Position numbers and translations under genes: made by a program
Shown: positions 36,769 through 47,118 of the stretch, one piece after another
Layout of the letters: each line of letters opens with the position of its first letter
How positions within the stretch are numbered: the stretch's first letter is position 1
The notes under the pieces: generated by a model
Database searches by the model: none
What the model was told of the DNA's origin: nothing
Seen by the model: only the letters and a program-made list of their open reading frames with translations
NCBI RefSeq assembly: GCF_007644045.2
Contig: NZ_VMDW02000089.1
Coordinates: 1-64,000 of the forward strand
Length of the DNA: 64,000 nucleotides
From: Vogesella urethralis
GTDB lineage: Bacteria; Pseudomonadota; Gammaproteobacteria; Burkholderiales; Chromobacteriaceae
Direction of reading: 5' to 3'

Positions 36769-39126
36769 TTAACCTCGCTTGATCTGAATCGGGTCGAACA
36801 TGCCGCCCAGCTGCTGAGTTGCCGGATGGGCCGCAGCAACGCGTACCACACCTTCAGCCAGCGCCTTGTCGGCACGTACTTGCAGGGTTACCGAGGCTTC
36901 ACCTTGCGATACCACGGCGTTGTCGCCGTCGTTCAGGCCCAGACGGGCGGCATCGGCCGGGTTCAGGCTCACGACCGGGGTCGCGGCGGCGGCGGTTTGC
37001 TGCAGGGAGTCGGCACGGCGGCAGATGGCATCGGCGTGGTACAGCGGTACCTCGCCAGCGCGAACCAGGCCGGCAGCAGCGGCAGCCACGTTGGCCGCAA
37101 CGCCCTGTACCGCATTGCCCAGTTTGGCCGCGATATCACCTTTAGCCAGCAGTTCGGCGCGCACTTCTTCAGCGGCGTTGAACTCGAAGCCTTCCAGACC
37201 CAGCATATTGCCCAGCACACGCAGTACTTTCCACGCCGGACGGGCTTCGCCTTGCGGGCGCACCACGCCGTTGAAGCTCTGCAGCTTGCCTTCCATGTTC
37301 ACGAAGGAACCGGCGGTTTCGGCAAACGGGGCGATCGGCAGCAGCACGTCGGCGTAATCCAGCAGACCGGCACCCTTGTAGGCGGTCAGCGCAATCACGG
37401 TAGCCGCCTGTTTCATGGCGGCAACGGCTTGCTGGCCGTTGTAGGTGTCGGCTTCCACTTCGGTGTTCAGCAGGAAGTAAGCCTTGCGCGGTGCGGCCAG
37501 CATGGCAGCAGCGGACAGACCGGCAGTCACGGCAGCGCCCATCGGGCCACGGGCCGGGTTGGCACCGGCGATGTCGGCACCCACGCTGTTGGCGGCTTCG
37601 GCGGTAATGCCGAAACGGGCGCCAGTCACGCGGGACAGCTCTTGCGCCAGCGCCAGCAGCTCGGCAAAGGCCGGGTGGTGCTGCGCAACGTTACCCAGGA
37701 TGATGGCGGCGTTGTCGGTAGCGCACAGGCTGTCGGCGATGGCTTGCGCCTCGGCCGAAACGTTGGCCGCAGCCAGATCCAGTGCGGTATCCGCGCCTTT
37801 AACGGCAACAGCCGCTTTCAGCACTTGGGCCAGACCATTCACCAGCGCAGCCGGGGACACGATCAGCTTGGCGTTCAGCGCGGTAAACAGCTCGTCGTCG
37901 GCGATGTGCAGTACGTTGAGCTGGGTACCTTTCTTCACCGCCTGGCGGATACGCGAGGCCAGCAGCGGCTGTTCCTGACGCTGCGAGGAGCCCACCATCA
38001 GGATGGACTTGGCCGCGGCCAGCTCCACGATGGAAGAACCCAGCCACAGCGCACCTTGCTGAGCGGCAGCCACACGGCTGTCACTACGGCGCAGGGCGGC
38101 GTCAATGTTGTTCACGCCGAAGCTGCGGGCCAGTTTCTGGGCCAGGTACAGTTCTTCGGTGGTGCTGTGTGCACTGGTCAGGAAGCCGATGGCGTCCTTG
38201 CCGTGATCGGCAGATACACCGTTCAGGCCTTTCACCACGTATTCCAGCGCGGTCTGCCAGTCGGTTTCGTGCCACTTGCCGTCGAACTTGATCATCGGCT
38301 TGTGCAGGCGCTCGGCGCTGTTCAGGCCTTCGTACGAGAAACGGTCGCGGTCAGCCAGCCAGCATTCGTTGATGGCTTCGTTTTCCAGCGGCAGCACGCG
38401 CATTACCTGGTTTTGCTTCACCTGAACGATCAGGTTGGCACCCAGGCCGTCGTGCGGGCTAACCGACTTGCGACGCGACAGCTCCCAGGCACGGGTGCTG
38501 TAGCGGAACGGTTTGGAAGTGAGCGCACCCACCGGGCACAGATCGATGACGTTACCGGAGATTTCCGAGTTAACGGTCTTGCCCAGGTAAGGCATGATTT
38601 CCGAGAACTCGCTGCGGTTGGCCATACCGATTTCCTGGAAGCCACCGATTTCGTCGGTGAAGCGTACGCAGCGGGTACAGTGAATGCAGCGGCTCATTTC
38701 CTCGGCGGAAACCAGCGGGCCCATGTCTTTACCCACCACAACGCGCTTTTCTTCTTGGTAGCGCGAACCGGAGTTACCGTAGCCCACGGCCAGGTCTTGC
38801 AGCTGGCATTCGCCGCCCTGGTCGCAGATCGGGCAATCCAGCGGGTGGTTGATCAGCAGGAATTCCATCACGCCCTGCTGAGCCTTTTTGGCCAGCGGGG
38901 ACGCAGTGTGCACTTTCATGCCATCTGTTACCGGCGTGGCGCAGGCAGGCAGCGGCTTCGGTGCTTTTTCCACTTCTACCAGGCACATGCGGCAGTTGGC
39001 CGCAATGGACAGCTTCTTGTGGTAGCAGAAGTGGGGGATGTAGGTACCGGCAGTATGGGCGGCATCGATGATGGTGCTGCCCTGGTTGACTGTCAGTTTT
39101 TTACCGTCGATTTCGATTTCAAGCAT
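36769..39126 (-). CDS. nuoG: NADH-quinone oxidoreductase subunit G
   Basis: A 785-residue peripheral subunit. The N-terminal 2Fe-2S domain has CYHKKLSIAANCRMC, next comes HPLDCPICDQGGEC with the histidine ligand of N5, then CIHCTRCVRF. The rest is a molybdopterin-oxidoreductase-like domain that is alanine-rich and without cofactor ligands. Three dispersed-motif copies fall in it (37090, 37762, 38995), each encoding an Ala-Ala-Asn type peptide. Confidence 0.96.
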   Translation of the reverse strand: MLEIEIDGKKLTVNQGSTIIDAAHTAGTYIPHFCYHKKLSIAANCRMCLVEVEKAPKPLPACATPVTDGMKVHTASPLAKKAQQGVMEFLLINHPLDCPICDQGGECQLQDLAVGYGNSGSRYQEEKRVVVGKDMGPLVSAEEMSRCIHCTRCVRFTDEIGGFQEIGMANRSEFSEIMPYLGKTVNSEISGNVIDLCPVGALTSKPFRYSTRAWELSRRKSVSPHDGLGANLIVQVKQNQVMRVLPLENEAINECWLADRDRFSYEGLNSAERLHKPMIKFDGKWHETDWQTALEYVVKGLNGVSADHGKDAIGFLTSAHSTTEELYLAQKLARSFGVNNIDAALRRSDSRVAAAQQGALWLGSSIVELAAAKSILMVGSSQRQEQPLLASRIRQAVKKGTQLNVLHIADDELFTALNAKLIVSPAALVNGLAQVLKAAVAVKGADTALDLAAANVSAEAQAIADSLCATDNAAIILGNVAQHHPAFAELLALAQELSRVTGARFGITAEAANSVGADIAGANPARGPMGAAVTAGLSAAAMLAAPRKAYFLLNTEVEADTYNGQQAVAAMKQAATVIALTAYKGAGLLDYADVLLPIAPFAETAGSFVNMEGKLQSFNGVVRPQGEARPAWKVLRVLGNMLGLEGFEFNAAEEVRAELLAKGDIAAKLGNAVQGVAANVAAAAAGLVRAGEVPLYHADAICRRADSLQQTAAAATPVVSLNPADAARLGLNDGDNAVVSQGEASVTLQVRADKALAEGVVRVAAAHPATQQLGGMFDPIQIKRG

Positions 39127-39129
39127 CGC

Positions 39130-40425
39130 TCAACACCATTTGTGATCCACCAGCGACTTCTTGTGTTCGATCAGGTACTCGAACTCATGACGGAAGTGCT
39201 TGGTGAAGCTACGAACCGGGAACACAGCGGCATCGGCCAGGGCGCAGATGGTGCGGCCTGCCATGTTGTTGCCAACCGAATCCAGCAACTCCAGATCGCC
39301 AGGACGGCCTTCGCCGTTGGCGATGCGATGGATGACCTTGTACAGCCAGCCGGTGCCTTCGCGGCACGGCGTACACTGGCCGCAAGACTCTTCATGGTAG
39401 AAGTACGCCAGACGTTCCAGCGCTTTTACCATGCAGACGTCTTCGTTCATCACGATCACGGCACCCGAACCCAGCATGGAGCCGGCTTTGGAGATGCTGT
39501 CGTAATCCATGGTCAGGCCCATCATCACGTCGCCCGGCAGCACCGGCGCCGACGAACCACCCGGAATCACGGCTTTCAGTTTCTTGCCGTCTTTCATGCC
39601 GCCCGCCATTTCCAGCAGGGTGGCAAACGGGGTGCCCAGCGGAATCTCGTAGTTGCCCGGACGATTAACGTGGCCGGAGATCGAGAACAGCTTGGTACCA
39701 CCGTTGTTCGGCTTGCCGGCCTCCAGGAATTTCTGGCCGCCGTCGCGAATGATGAACGGCACCGACGCGAACGATTCGGTGTTGTTGATGGTGGTCGGCT
39801 TGCCGTACAGGCCGAAGCTGGCCGGGAACGGCGGCTTGAAGCGCGGTTGGCCTTTTTTGCCTTCCAGCGATTCCAGCAGCGCGGTTTCCTCGCCACAGAT
39901 GTAGGCGCCGTAGCCGTGGTGGGCGAACAGATCGAAGCTGAAGTCGGTACCCAGGATGTTCTGACCCAGGAAGCCGGCCTTGCGTGCTTCGTCCAGCGCC
40001 TCTTCGAACAGCTCGTAGGCTTCGAAGATTTCACCGTGAATGTAGTTGTAACCGGCTTTGCAACCCATGGCGTAGCCGGCGATGATCATGCCTTCGATCA
40101 GCGCGTGCGGGTTGTACAGCAGGATGTCGCGGTCCTTGAAAGTGCCCGGTTCGCCCTCATCTGTATTGCAGACGACGTACTTGTCACCCGGGAACGAACG
40201 CGGCATGAAGCTCCACTTCAGACCGGTAGGGAAGCCGGCACCGCCACGACCACGCAGGCCGGAGTTTTTCACTTCGGCGATCACGTCTTCCTGCGGCATC
40301 TTGGCGTCCAGGATCTTCTTCAGGGCCTGGTAGCCACCGCGTGCCATATAGGCGTCGATGCGCCAGCAATCCTGGGCGGCGGTGTCCACGCCCTCAAAAA
40401 TCACACCATTGACGAAGACTGCCAT
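39130..40425 (-). CDS. nuoF: NADH-quinone oxidoreductase subunit F
   Basis: A 431-residue NADH- and FMN-binding subunit. [16 protein letters not shown] is the NADH site, [17 protein letters not shown] and [17 protein letters not shown] belong to the FMN site, and [15 protein letters not shown] holds three cysteines of cluster N3. The start overlaps the nuoE stop by one base. Confidence 0.97.
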   Translation of the reverse strand: MAVFVNGVIFEGVDTAAQDCWRIDAYMARGGYQALKKILDAKMPQEDVIAEVKNSGLRGRGGAGFPTGLKWSFMPRSFPGDKYVVCNTDEGEPGTFKDRDILLYNPHALIEGMIIAGYAMGCKAGYNYIHGEIFEAYELFEEALDEARKAGFLGQNILGTDFSFDLFAHHGYGAYICGEETALLESLEGKKGQPRFKPPFPASFGLYGKPTTINNTESFASVPFIIRDGGQKFLEAGKPNNGGTKLFSISGHVNRPGNYEIPLGTPFATLLEMAGGMKDGKKLKAVIPGGSSAPVLPGDVMMGLTMDYDSISKAGSMLGSGAVIVMNEDVCMVKALERLAYFYHEESCGQCTPCREGTGWLYKVIHRIANGEGRPGDLELLDSVGNNMAGRTICALADAAVFPVRSFTKHFRHEFEYLIEHKKSLVDHKWC

Positions 40426-40925
40426 TATTCCAACTCCGCCAGTTTCTTATCGATTGCTTCGGGGGTCATGAAGCTGCACATCTTGTGATTGTTCAGCAGC
40501 AGGACCGGCGCGTCGCCGCAAGCACCCATGCACTCGCCTTCCAGCAGGGTGTACTTGCCATCAGCCGAGGTTTCGCCCAGGGCGATACCCAGCTTCTGCG
40601 AAATGTACTGGGCAGCATTGACGCCACCTTGCAGTGCACACGGCAGGTTGGTACAGACGGTGATCTTGTACTTGCCGACCGGTTTCATGTCGTACATGTT
40701 GTAGAACGTGGCCACTTCGTAGGCCGCTACCGGCGGAATGCCGATGTAGTTGGCCACGAACTCGATGACCTCGGCGTTCAGGCAACGCTCTTCGGGTGTG
40801 TTGCCGGTCTCGCGGCGTTCGGTCAGCGCAATGCGCAGGGCCGACATGGCTGCGGAACGGAATTGATCGGCTGGGTACTTGGCCAGCTCGCGATCAATCT
40901 TGGCTAGCGATTCTGCGGATAACAT
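40425..40925 (-). CDS. nuoE: NADH-quinone oxidoreductase subunit E
   Basis: A 166-residue thioredoxin-like subunit with a 2Fe-2S cluster (N1a). Its ligands are in VCTNLPCAL and [11 protein letters not shown]. It is coupled to nuoD and nuoF by one-base stop/start overlaps. Confidence 0.96.
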   Translation of the reverse strand: MLSAESLAKIDRELAKYPADQFRSAAMSALRIALTERRETGNTPEERCLNAEVIEFVANYIGIPPVAAYEVATFYNMYDMKPVGKYKITVCTNLPCALQGGVNAAQYISQKLGIALGETSADGKYTLLEGECMGACGDAPVLLLNNHKMCSFMTPEAIDKKLAELE

Positions 40926-42178
40926 CAGCGGTCAATCTCCCCAAACACGATATCCTGCGTACCAATGATGGCCACCACGTCGGCAATCATGTGGCCACGC
41001 GACATTTCATCCAGGCTGGCCAGATGCGCGTAACCCGGCGCACGGATCTTCAGGCGGTACGGCTTGTTGGCGCCGTCGGATACCAGATAGATGCCGAATT
41101 CGCCTTTCGGGTGTTCTACCGCAGCGTAGGCTTCGCCTTCCGGCACGTGCATGCCTTCGGTGAACAGCTTGAAGTGATGGATCAGTTCTTCCATGTTCGA
41201 CTTCATGCTTTCGCGGCTAGGCGGGGCTACCTTGTGGTTGTCAGTAATAACCGGACCCGGGTTGGCCTTCAGCCACTGCACACACTGGGCAATGATGCGG
41301 TTGGACTGACGCATTTCTTCCACGCGTACCAGGTAGCGGTCGTAGCAGTCACCTGTCACACCTACCGGCACGTCGAAGTCCATGCGGTCGTATACGTCGT
41401 ACGGCTGGGTCTTGCGCAAGTCCCAGGCAATGCCGGAGCCACGCAGCATCGGGCCGGTCATGCCGAGGTTCTTGGCACGCTCCGGGCTAACGATACCGAT
41501 GTTTACGGTACGCTGTTTCCAGATACGGTTATCTGTCAGCAGGGTTTCGTAATCATCGACACAGGCCGGGAAGCGCTTAGTGAAGTCTTCGATGAAATCG
41601 AGCATGGTGCCGGCACGGGTTTCGTTCAGGCGCGCGATTTCTTTGGCGTTGCGGATCTTGGACGCCTTGTACTGCGGCATGCTGTCCGGCAGGTCGCGGT
41701 AAACACCACCCGGGCGGAAGTAGGCTGCGTGCAGACGGGCGCCGGACACGGCTTCGTAGCAGTCCATCAGATCCTCACGCTCGCGGAAAGCGTACAGGAA
41801 CATGGTCATGGCTCCGATGTCGATCGAGTGCGCACCGATCCACAGCAAGTGGTTCAGGATACGAGTGATCTCGGCGAACATCACACGGATGTACTGGGCA
41901 CGCTCGGGCACTTCGATGCCCATCAGCTTTTCGATGGCCAGACAGTAGGCGTGCTCGTTACACATCATGGACACGTAGTCCAGACGGTCCATGTACGGCA
42001 GGGACTGGATGAAGGTCTTGCTTTCGGCCAGCTTTTCGGTACCGCGGTGCAGCAGGCCGATGTGCGGGTCGGCACGTTGCACGACTTCACCGTCCAGCTC
42101 CAGCACCAAACGCAGCACACCGTGCGCTGCCGGGTGCTGCGGGCCAAAGTTCAGCGTGTAGTTACGGATATCAGCCAC
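40925..42178 (-). CDS. nuoD: NADH-quinone oxidoreductase subunit D
   Basis: A 417-residue 49-kDa-type subunit that forms the quinone site with Nuo[35 protein letters not shown] and the C-terminal DIVFGEIDR are diagnostic. It overlaps nuoC by eight bases. Confidence 0.97.
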   Translation of the reverse strand: MADIRNYTLNFGPQHPAAHGVLRLVLELDGEVVQRADPHIGLLHRGTEKLAESKTFIQSLPYMDRLDYVSMMCNEHAYCLAIEKLMGIEVPERAQYIRVMFAEITRILNHLLWIGAHSIDIGAMTMFLYAFREREDLMDCYEAVSGARLHAAYFRPGGVYRDLPDSMPQYKASKIRNAKEIARLNETRAGTMLDFIEDFTKRFPACVDDYETLLTDNRIWKQRTVNIGIVSPERAKNLGMTGPMLRGSGIAWDLRKTQPYDVYDRMDFDVPVGVTGDCYDRYLVRVEEMRQSNRIIAQCVQWLKANPGPVITDNHKVAPPSRESMKSNMEELIHHFKLFTEGMHVPEGEAYAAVEHPKGEFGIYLVSDGANKPYRLKIRAPGYAHLASLDEMSRGHMIADVVAIIGTQDIVFGEIDR

Positions 42179-42764
42179 CGTAGTTCTCCTCGCGGACGAT
42201 GCGCGGCGTGATTTCGCGCGGCTCGATGGTTACAGGCTGGTAGATCACACGTTGTTGTGCGGCGTCGTAACGCATTTCCACGTGACCGGATACGGGGAAA
42301 TCCTTGCGGAACGGGTGGCCGACAAAACCGTAGTCGGTCAGGATGCGGCGCAGGTCCGGGTGGCCTTCAAAGATGATGCCGAACAGGTCGAACGCTTCGC
42401 GCTCGAACCAGTTGGCCGCAGACCAGATGGCGTTCACGCTGGGCACAACCGGGAAAGCGTCGTCTTCGGCAAAAATGCGCACGCGGATGCGGGCATTGTG
42501 CTGCAGCGACAGCAGGTGGTAGACAACGGCAAAGCGCGGGCCGTCTTGCGGCTCGTCTTTATAGGTGCTGTAGTCCATGCCGCAGATGTCGATGCACTGT
42601 TCGAAACGCAGGGTTTCGTGATCGCGCAGGGCGGTCATGACGGCCACGGTATCGGCAGACTTGCAGACGATGGTCAGCTCGCCCAGGGCGATCTTGGTGC
42701 TGACCAGCTTGTCACCGAGCACCTGTTCAACCGCCGACTTGAGCTCTTCCACTTTCAAAGACAT
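42171..42764 (-). CDS. nuoC: NADH-quinone oxidoreductase subunit C
   Basis: A 197-residue 30-kDa-type subunit, separate from NuoD as in most bacteria. [39 protein letters not shown] and the closing NYGG are diagnostic. The ATG at 42764 ([12 protein letters not shown]), preceded by a GGGG stretch, fits the family; upstream in-frame codons overlap nuoB. Confidence 0.96.
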   Translation of the reverse strand: MSLKVEELKSAVEQVLGDKLVSTKIALGELTIVCKSADTVAVMTALRDHETLRFEQCIDICGMDYSTYKDEPQDGPRFAVVYHLLSLQHNARIRVRIFAEDDAFPVVPSVNAIWSAANWFEREAFDLFGIIFEGHPDLRRILTDYGFVGHPFRKDFPVSGHVEMRYDAAQQRVIYQPVTIEPREITPRIVREENYGG

Positions 42765-42774
42765 GGGGGATACC

Positions 42775-43251
42775 TCAGCGGGCGATGGTGTTGGTACGCT
42801 TGATCTTGTTCTGCAGCTGGATGATGCCGTACAGCAGCGCTTCTGCGGTCGGCGGACAGCCCGGAACATAGACATCTACCGGCACGATGCGGTCGCAACC
42901 GCGCACGACAGAGTAGGAATAGTGGTAGTAGCCACCACCGTTGGCACAGGAACCCATGGAGATTACCCAGCGCGGTTCGGCCATCTGGTCGTAAACCTTG
43001 CGCAGGGCGGGCGCCATCTTGTTACAGAGGGTACCTGCCACGATCATCAGATCGGACTGACGCGGACTGGGACGGAACACGATACCGAAACGGTCCAGGT
43101 CATAACGGGCCGCACCGGCGTGCATCATCTCTACGGCACAACAGGCCAGACCGAACGTCATCGGCCACAGCGAGCCGGTACGCGTCCAGTTGATCAGCTT
43201 GTCAGCAGTGGTGGTGACAAAGCCCTTTTCGAGAATGCCTTCTACTCCCAT
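42775..43251 (-). CDS. nuoB: NADH-quinone oxidoreductase subunit B
   Basis: A 158-residue subunit that carries the terminal 4Fe-4S cluster N2. Ligands are in [30 protein letters not shown] and [11 protein letters not shown]. The ATG at 43251 ([15 protein letters not shown]) has GGAG seven bases upstream and is the family start. It overlaps nuoA by ten bases. Confidence 0.97.
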   Translation of the reverse strand: MGVEGILEKGFVTTTADKLINWTRTGSLWPMTFGLACCAVEMMHAGAARYDLDRFGIVFRPSPRQSDLMIVAGTLCNKMAPALRKVYDQMAEPRWVISMGSCANGGGYYHYSYSVVRGCDRIVPVDVYVPGCPPTAEALLYGIIQLQNKIKRTNTIAR

Positions 43252-43598
43252 TCCAGCGCTCCTTTTTTCCACATGTAAATAAAGCCAAGTGTCAGGACGG
43301 TGAGGAATTCAAGCATGACGCCGAAGCCATACACGCCCAACTCCTTGAACACCACGGCCCAGGGAACCAGGAATGCGACTTCCAGATCGAAAAGGATGAA
43401 AAGAATGGCAATCAGGTAGTACCTGACATCAAACTTCATTCGTGCGTCTTCGAAGGCTTCAAAACCGCACTCGTAGGGAGACAGTTTTTCCGGATCAGGA
43501 CGGTTAGGTGCCAGCAACCAGCCCAGCACCAGCGGCGCTACCCCGACCAGAAGGCCGACGACGACAAACAACAGAATGGGAAAGTAATTTTGCAGCAT
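43242..43598 (-). CDS. nuoA: NADH-quinone oxidoreductase subunit A
   Basis: A 118-residue membrane subunit with three helices. The conserved loop [20 protein letters not shown] and the [15 protein letters not shown] helix are intact. The ATG at 43598 gives the family start [12 protein letters not shown]. It is the first gene of the complete nuoA-N set, directly downstream of tRNA-Leu. Confidence 0.96.
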   Translation of the reverse strand: MLQNYFPILLFVVVGLLVGVAPLVLGWLLAPNRPDPEKLSPYECGFEAFEDARMKFDVRYYLIAILFILFDLEVAFLVPWAVVFKELGVYGFGVMLEFLTVLTLGFIYMWKKGALEWE

Positions 43599-43618
43599 TT
43601 CCCGCACACCCCTAAAAG

Positions 43619-43684
43619 AAAGGAGGATCAACCTCCTTGACTCCAAACAAAACAGGCCACCGGAATCCCGGCGGCCTGTTTTTT
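43619..43684 (-). terminator. Two hairpins between tRNA-Leu and nuoA (terminator/attenuator)
   Basis: In transcription order, the first stem pairs AACAGGCC with GGCCTGTT (43651-43680), with extra pairing inside and a TTTTG tail. The second is AAGGAGG/CCTCCTT (43620-43638) followed by TCTTTT. Either could end the tRNA transcript while letting a fraction of polymerase into nuo. Confidence 0.6.
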
Positions 43685-43689
43685 GAATG

Positions 43690-43775
43690 TGGTGCCGACA
43701 GTGAGACTCGAACTCACACAGCCTACGGCCACTACCCCCTCAAGATAGCGTGTCTACCAATTTCACCATGTCGGC
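43690..43775 (-). tRNA. tRNA-Leu (GAG)
   Basis: An 86-nt type II tRNA with long variable arm and encoded CCA. The acceptor stem GCCGACA pairs with TGTCGGC, the D-arm contains AAATTGGTAGACAC, the anticodon loop TTGAGGG carries GAG, and the T-arm has GAGTTCGAGTCTC. It lies between secG and nuoA, a placement often seen in betaproteobacteria. Confidence 0.96.
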
Positions 43776-43788
43776 ACAATTTTAACTT

Positions 43789-44130
43789 TTATTCCGGAAT
43801 CACTCCGGAGGCATTACCCTTAGCGGCACCGCCCGGGATTTGCGGTACAGCTTTTTCGACTGCCGACTCCATCACGCCCAGCTTGCTGTCGTTTGCAACG
43901 TGCAAGTAGCTAATCAGCATCAGCATCGAAAAGAACACAACAGCCGACAATGCGGTAGCCCTGCTCAGGAAATTTGCGGAACCGCTTGCACCAAACAGAC
44001 TTCCCGAGGAACCGCCACCAAAGGCAGCACCCATATCAGCCCCCTTGCCATGCTGCATCAGGACAAGGACGATAATTGCCAGCGCGGAAACAATCAGCGC
44101 GACAAGTGCAAACGTATTCAAGAGTTCCAT
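43789..44130 (-). CDS. secG: Preprotein translocase subunit SecG
   Basis: A 113-residue protein with two membrane helices. LVLMQHGKGADMGAAFGGGSSGSLFG is the SecG signature region (seen here between about residues 23 and 48). It associates with SecYE in the inner membrane and assists SecA-driven export. It follows tpiA by one base, and tRNA-Leu follows 13 bases on, so the three are probably co-transcribed. Confidence 0.94.
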   Translation of the reverse strand: MELLNTFALVALIVSALAIIVLVLMQHGKGADMGAAFGGGSSGSLFGASGSANFLSRATALSAVVFFSMLMLISYLHVANDSKLGVMESAVEKAVPQIPGGAAKGNASGVIPE

Positions 44131-44131
44131 A

Positions 44132-44878
44132 CTATATCAACTTTTTAGCAGCCTGGCAAATCTTGCCAAATCCGTTAACCTCGAGGGACGCACCACCAAC
44201 CAAGGCGCCACCGACACTTGCCAGCGACAGGATTGCGTCGGCATTGTCTGCCTTGACGCTTCCGCCGTAGAGGACGCGAATACTATCAGACGCACCATAG
44301 CATTGCAACACGAGCGCCCGGATCTGCTGGTGCACTGCATCAATCTGCTCGATGGTGGCCACCTTGCCGGTACCGATGGCCCATACCGGTTCGTAAGCTA
44401 CCACGTATTCCTGACCCTTGATCGCAGCCAAAGCCTCCAGTTGCTGGCTGATGACGGCCAGCTCCTGCCCCGCTTCACGCTCGGCTAGCGTTTCGCCCAC
44501 GCACAACACCGGAACCATGCCAGCGGCGGCCACAGCCTGCAGCTTGGCCGACAAGGCGTCGTTCTGCTCGCCGAAGTACTGGCGACGCTCGGAATGCCCG
44601 ATCAGAACGTAACGGCAGCCGACGTCCGCCAGCATCTGGGCGCTATTTTCACCAGTAAATGCACCGTCGGTGGCAAAGCGACTGACATCCTGTGCCGCGA
44701 CCGCCATGGCACTGCCTTGCAGCACGCTGGCCAGCTGAGCCAGGTATACCGCAGGGGCGGCCAGGCCCACGCCATCACGGTTGATGTCGGCGTTTTCCAG
44801 CATCTGCCCCAGCAACGCCAGGTTGGCCGCATGGCGCCCGTTCATCTTCCAGTTACCGATTACCAGCTTGCTGCTCAT
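44132..44878 (-). CDS. tpiA: Triosephosphate isomerase
   Basis: A 248-residue TIM-barrel enzyme that interconverts dihydroxyacetone phosphate and glyceraldehyde 3-phosphate. Visible are the substrate lysine in VIGNWKMNG, the catalytic histidine in [14 protein letters not shown], the catalytic glutamate in [14 protein letters not shown] (loop 6), and [11 protein letters not shown]. The ATG at 44878 is used rather than the GTG just before it; AAGGA stands nine bases upstream. Confidence 0.96.
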   Translation of the reverse strand: MSSKLVIGNWKMNGRHAANLALLGQMLENADINRDGVGLAAPAVYLAQLASVLQGSAMAVAAQDVSRFATDGAFTGENSAQMLADVGCRYVLIGHSERRQYFGEQNDALSAKLQAVAAAGMVPVLCVGETLAEREAGQELAVISQQLEALAAIKGQEYVVAYEPVWAIGTGKVATIEQIDAVHQQIRALVLQCYGASDSIRVLYGGSVKADNADAILSLASVGGALVGGASLEVNGFGKICQAAKKLI

Positions 44879-44914
44879 CACGCTTTCCTTGCCGACACAT
44901 TGAATATTCGGCCG

Positions 44915-44942
44915 ATTATACCAGTGTCAGCCCCCCTGTCCG
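44915..44942 (-). promoter_or_regulatory. Sigma-70 promoter of tpiA
   Basis: On the minus strand a perfect TATAAT (44915-44920) lies 16 bases from CGGACA (44937-44942). It faces the pstS promoter region, from which it is only about 12 bases away. Confidence 0.6.
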
Positions 44943-44954
44943 TAATGTGACGAA

Positions 44955-44988
44955 CTGTAATATTTCTGAAACTACCGACCATTACGAT
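44955..44988 (+). promoter_or_regulatory. Pho box and -10 element of the pst operon
   Basis: CTGTAATATTTCTGAAAC (44955-44972) resembles the PhoB consensus CTGTCATAAATCTGTCAC, with the two CTG half-sites 11 bases apart. TACGAT (44983-44988) follows after ten bases, the standard spacing when a Pho box replaces the -35 element. Phosphate-starvation control by PhoB is inferred. Confidence 0.65.
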
Positions 44989-45028
44989 GCACTCCATCGC
45001 AACACGCCGTTAACCTTTGGAGCATGCA

Positions 45029-46066
45029 ATGAAGCACACTACTCGCCTGGTCGCCACTCTGGCTTTTTCCGGTTTTGTCGCAGGCCACGCGTTTGCGGCT
45101 GATATTACTGGCGCGGGCGCTACTTTCCCGTACCCGCTGTACGCCAAATGGGCCGAGGCTTACAAAGCCAAGACCAACAACAACATGAACTACCAGTCCA
45201 TCGGTTCCGGTGGTGGTATCAAACAGATTCAATCGAAGACTGTCGATTTCGGCGCCTCCGACATGCCGCTGAAACCGGAAGAGCTGGAAAAGTCCGGACT
45301 GACCCAGTTCCCGACCGTGATCGGTGGTGTGGTTCCGGTGGTTAACGTTCCGGGCATTGCCGCTGGCCAGCTGAAACTTACCGGCCCGCTGCTGGCAGAC
45401 ATCTATCTGGGCAAGGTAGCCAACTGGAACGACGCTGCCATCGCCAAACTGAACCCGGGCGTAAAACTGCCGGACCAGAAAATTACTGTGGTACGTCGCT
45501 CTGACGGCTCCGGCACTACCTTCATCTTCACCAACTACCTGTCCAAAGTTTCGCCGGAATGGAACAGCACCATCGGTGCCAACTCTGCGGTGAAGTGGAC
45601 CGTTGGTGTGGGCGGTAAAGGCAACGAAGGCGTGGCCAACTACGTTACCCGCATCAAGGGTGCCATTGGCTACGTGGAATACGCCTACGCCAAGCAAAAC
45701 AAGATTGCCCACACCCAGATGCAGAACGCCGCCGGTTCTTTCGTGAACCCGGATGACAGCACCTTCAAGGCCGCTGCGGCCAACGCTGACTGGGCCAAGG
45801 CCCCTGGCTTCTACCTGATCCTGACCAACCAGCCGGGTAAAGACACCTGGCCGCTGTCCGGCGCCACCTTCATCCTGATGCACAAGAAGCAGGACAAGCC
45901 GGCGCAAGGTCTGGAAGCCCTGAAGTTCTTTGACTGGGCTTACACCAATGGCGACGCCGTTGCCTCGCAGCTGGATTACGTTCCGATGCCGGCCAACGTA
46001 AAAACTACCATCCGCAACAGCTGGAAGCAGATCACCGACGCTGCCGGCGCCCCGGTGTGGAAATAA
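45029..46066 (+). CDS. pstS: Phosphate ABC transporter, periplasmic phosphate-binding protein
   Basis: A 345-residue protein with a cleavable signal peptide (MKHTTRLVATLAFSGFVAGH, then AFA-ADI; no lipobox cysteine). The phosphate site is visible as GAGATFPYPLYAKW, SVDFGASDMPL-type sequence and RSDGSGTTFIFTNYL. It delivers phosphate to PstCA. GGAG lies seven bases before the ATG at 45029. A terminator downstream probably lowers expression of pstCAB relative to pstS. Confidence 0.95.
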   Translation: MKHTTRLVATLAFSGFVAGHAFAADITGAGATFPYPLYAKWAEAYKAKTNNNMNYQSIGSGGGIKQIQSKTVDFGASDMPLKPEELEKSGLTQFPTVIGGVVPVVNVPGIAAGQLKLTGPLLADIYLGKVANWNDAAIAKLNPGVKLPDQKITVVRRSDGSGTTFIFTNYLSKVSPEWNSTIGANSAVKWTVGVGGKGNEGVANYVTRIKGAIGYVEYAYAKQNKIAHTQMQNAAGSFVNPDDSTFKAAAANADWAKAPGFYLILTNQPGKDTWPLSGATFILMHKKQDKPAQGLEALKFFDWAYTNGDAVASQLDYVPMPANVKTTIRNSWKQITDAAGAPVWK

Positions 46067-46090
46067 GCTGACGTAGTTACCGCAACGCAG

Positions 46091-46115
46091 GCCGGGGCAC
46101 CGCCCCCGGCTTTTT
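46091..46115 (+). terminator. Intra-operon terminator between pstS and pstC
   Basis: A GCCGGGG/CCCCGGC stem (46091-46097 with 46104-46110) is followed by TTTTT. It would act as a partial stop that favours pstS transcript. Confidence 0.85.
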
Positions 46116-46135
46116 GTCTGCAAGCGCTCTAGAGA

Positions 46136-47104
46136 ATGTCCATGGAAAACAACCAGTACGCCGCCCACCTCAAACGGCAGATGATGCTCGATTCGGCATT
46201 CCGGCTGGCGACCCGCTTCTTTGCCTTCCTGGTGCTGGCGATGCTGATCGGCATCCTGATTTCGCTGCTGATCGGCGCCATGCCCAGCATCAAGCACTTT
46301 GGCTGGGGCTTCCTCACCAGCACCGACTGGGACCCGGTAGCCGAGCAGTTCGGCGCCGTAGTACCCATTTTCGGCACGCTGGTCACTTCCTTCATTGCCC
46401 TGCTGATCGCGGTACCGATCAGCTTTGGCATTGCCATCTTCCTGACCGAGCTCTGCCCGCCGCTGCTAAAACGCCCACTGGGCATCGCAGTCGAACTGCT
46501 GGCAGGCATTCCGTCCATCATCTACGGTATGTGGGGCTTGTTCGTGTTTGCCCCGCTGTTCGGCGAATACGTGCAACCGTGGATCCTGGAAAACCTGGGC
46601 GAGCTGCCGCTGATCGGTTTCCTGTTCCAGGGCGCCCCGATGGGCATCGGCATTTTCACCGCCGGCCTGATCCTGGCGATCATGATCATCCCGTTCATTG
46701 CCTCGGTAATGCGCGACGTATTCGAAGTGGTACCGCCGATGCTGAAAGAATCGGCCTACGGCCTGGGTGGCACTACCTGGGAAGTCGTGCGTCACGTGGT
46801 ACTGCCGTACACCAAAACCGGCGTGGTAGGCGGCATCATGCTCGGCCTGGGTCGTGCACTGGGCGAAACGATGGCCGTCACCTTCGTGATTGGTAACTCC
46901 ACCGTGTTTACGACCGGCCTGTTTGAAGCTGGCAACTCCATCGCCTCCACGCTGGCCAACGAGTTTGCCGAAGCCAACGGCGAGCTGTACCTGTCCTCGC
47001 TGATCCAGCTCGGCCTGATCCTCTTCTTTATTACCTTTGTCGTGCTGTCCTGCTCCAAGCTGCTGCTGCTGCGCTTGAAGAAGCAGGAAGGCCGCGCGTC
47101 CTGA
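46136..47104 (+). CDS. pstC: Phosphate ABC transporter permease PstC
   Basis: A 322-residue inner-membrane permease with six helices. [20 protein letters not shown] and the coupling-helix motif [20 protein letters not shown] are typical. It pairs with PstA to form the phosphate channel. The ATG at 46136 is used; an ATG two codons later is possible. Confidence 0.94.
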   Translation: MSMENNQYAAHLKRQMMLDSAFRLATRFFAFLVLAMLIGILISLLIGAMPSIKHFGWGFLTSTDWDPVAEQFGAVVPIFGTLVTSFIALLIAVPISFGIAIFLTELCPPLLKRPLGIAVELLAGIPSIIYGMWGLFVFAPLFGEYVQPWILENLGELPLIGFLFQGAPMGIGIFTAGLILAIMIIPFIASVMRDVFEVVPPMLKESAYGLGGTTWEVVRHVVLPYTKTGVVGGIMLGLGRALGETMAVTFVIGNSTVFTTGLFEAGNSIASTLANEFAEANGELYLSSLIQLGLILFFITFVVLSCSKLLLLRLKKQEGRAS

Positions 47105-47118
47105 TCCGGAGCCCGCAC

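Noticed and set aside
35680-40488. A 1602-codon open frame on the plus strand, antisense to nuoI, nuoH, nuoG and nuoF
   Set aside because: It has no domain or ribosome-binding signal and mirrors the codon bias of high-GC genes on the opposite strand. The nuo genes are unambiguous.
45776-45784. Dispersed-motif copy in pstS as evidence for insertion
   Set aside because: Here the sequence simply encodes an Ala-Ala-Asn-Ala run in line with the surrounding protein. I count it but do not treat it as an insertion.
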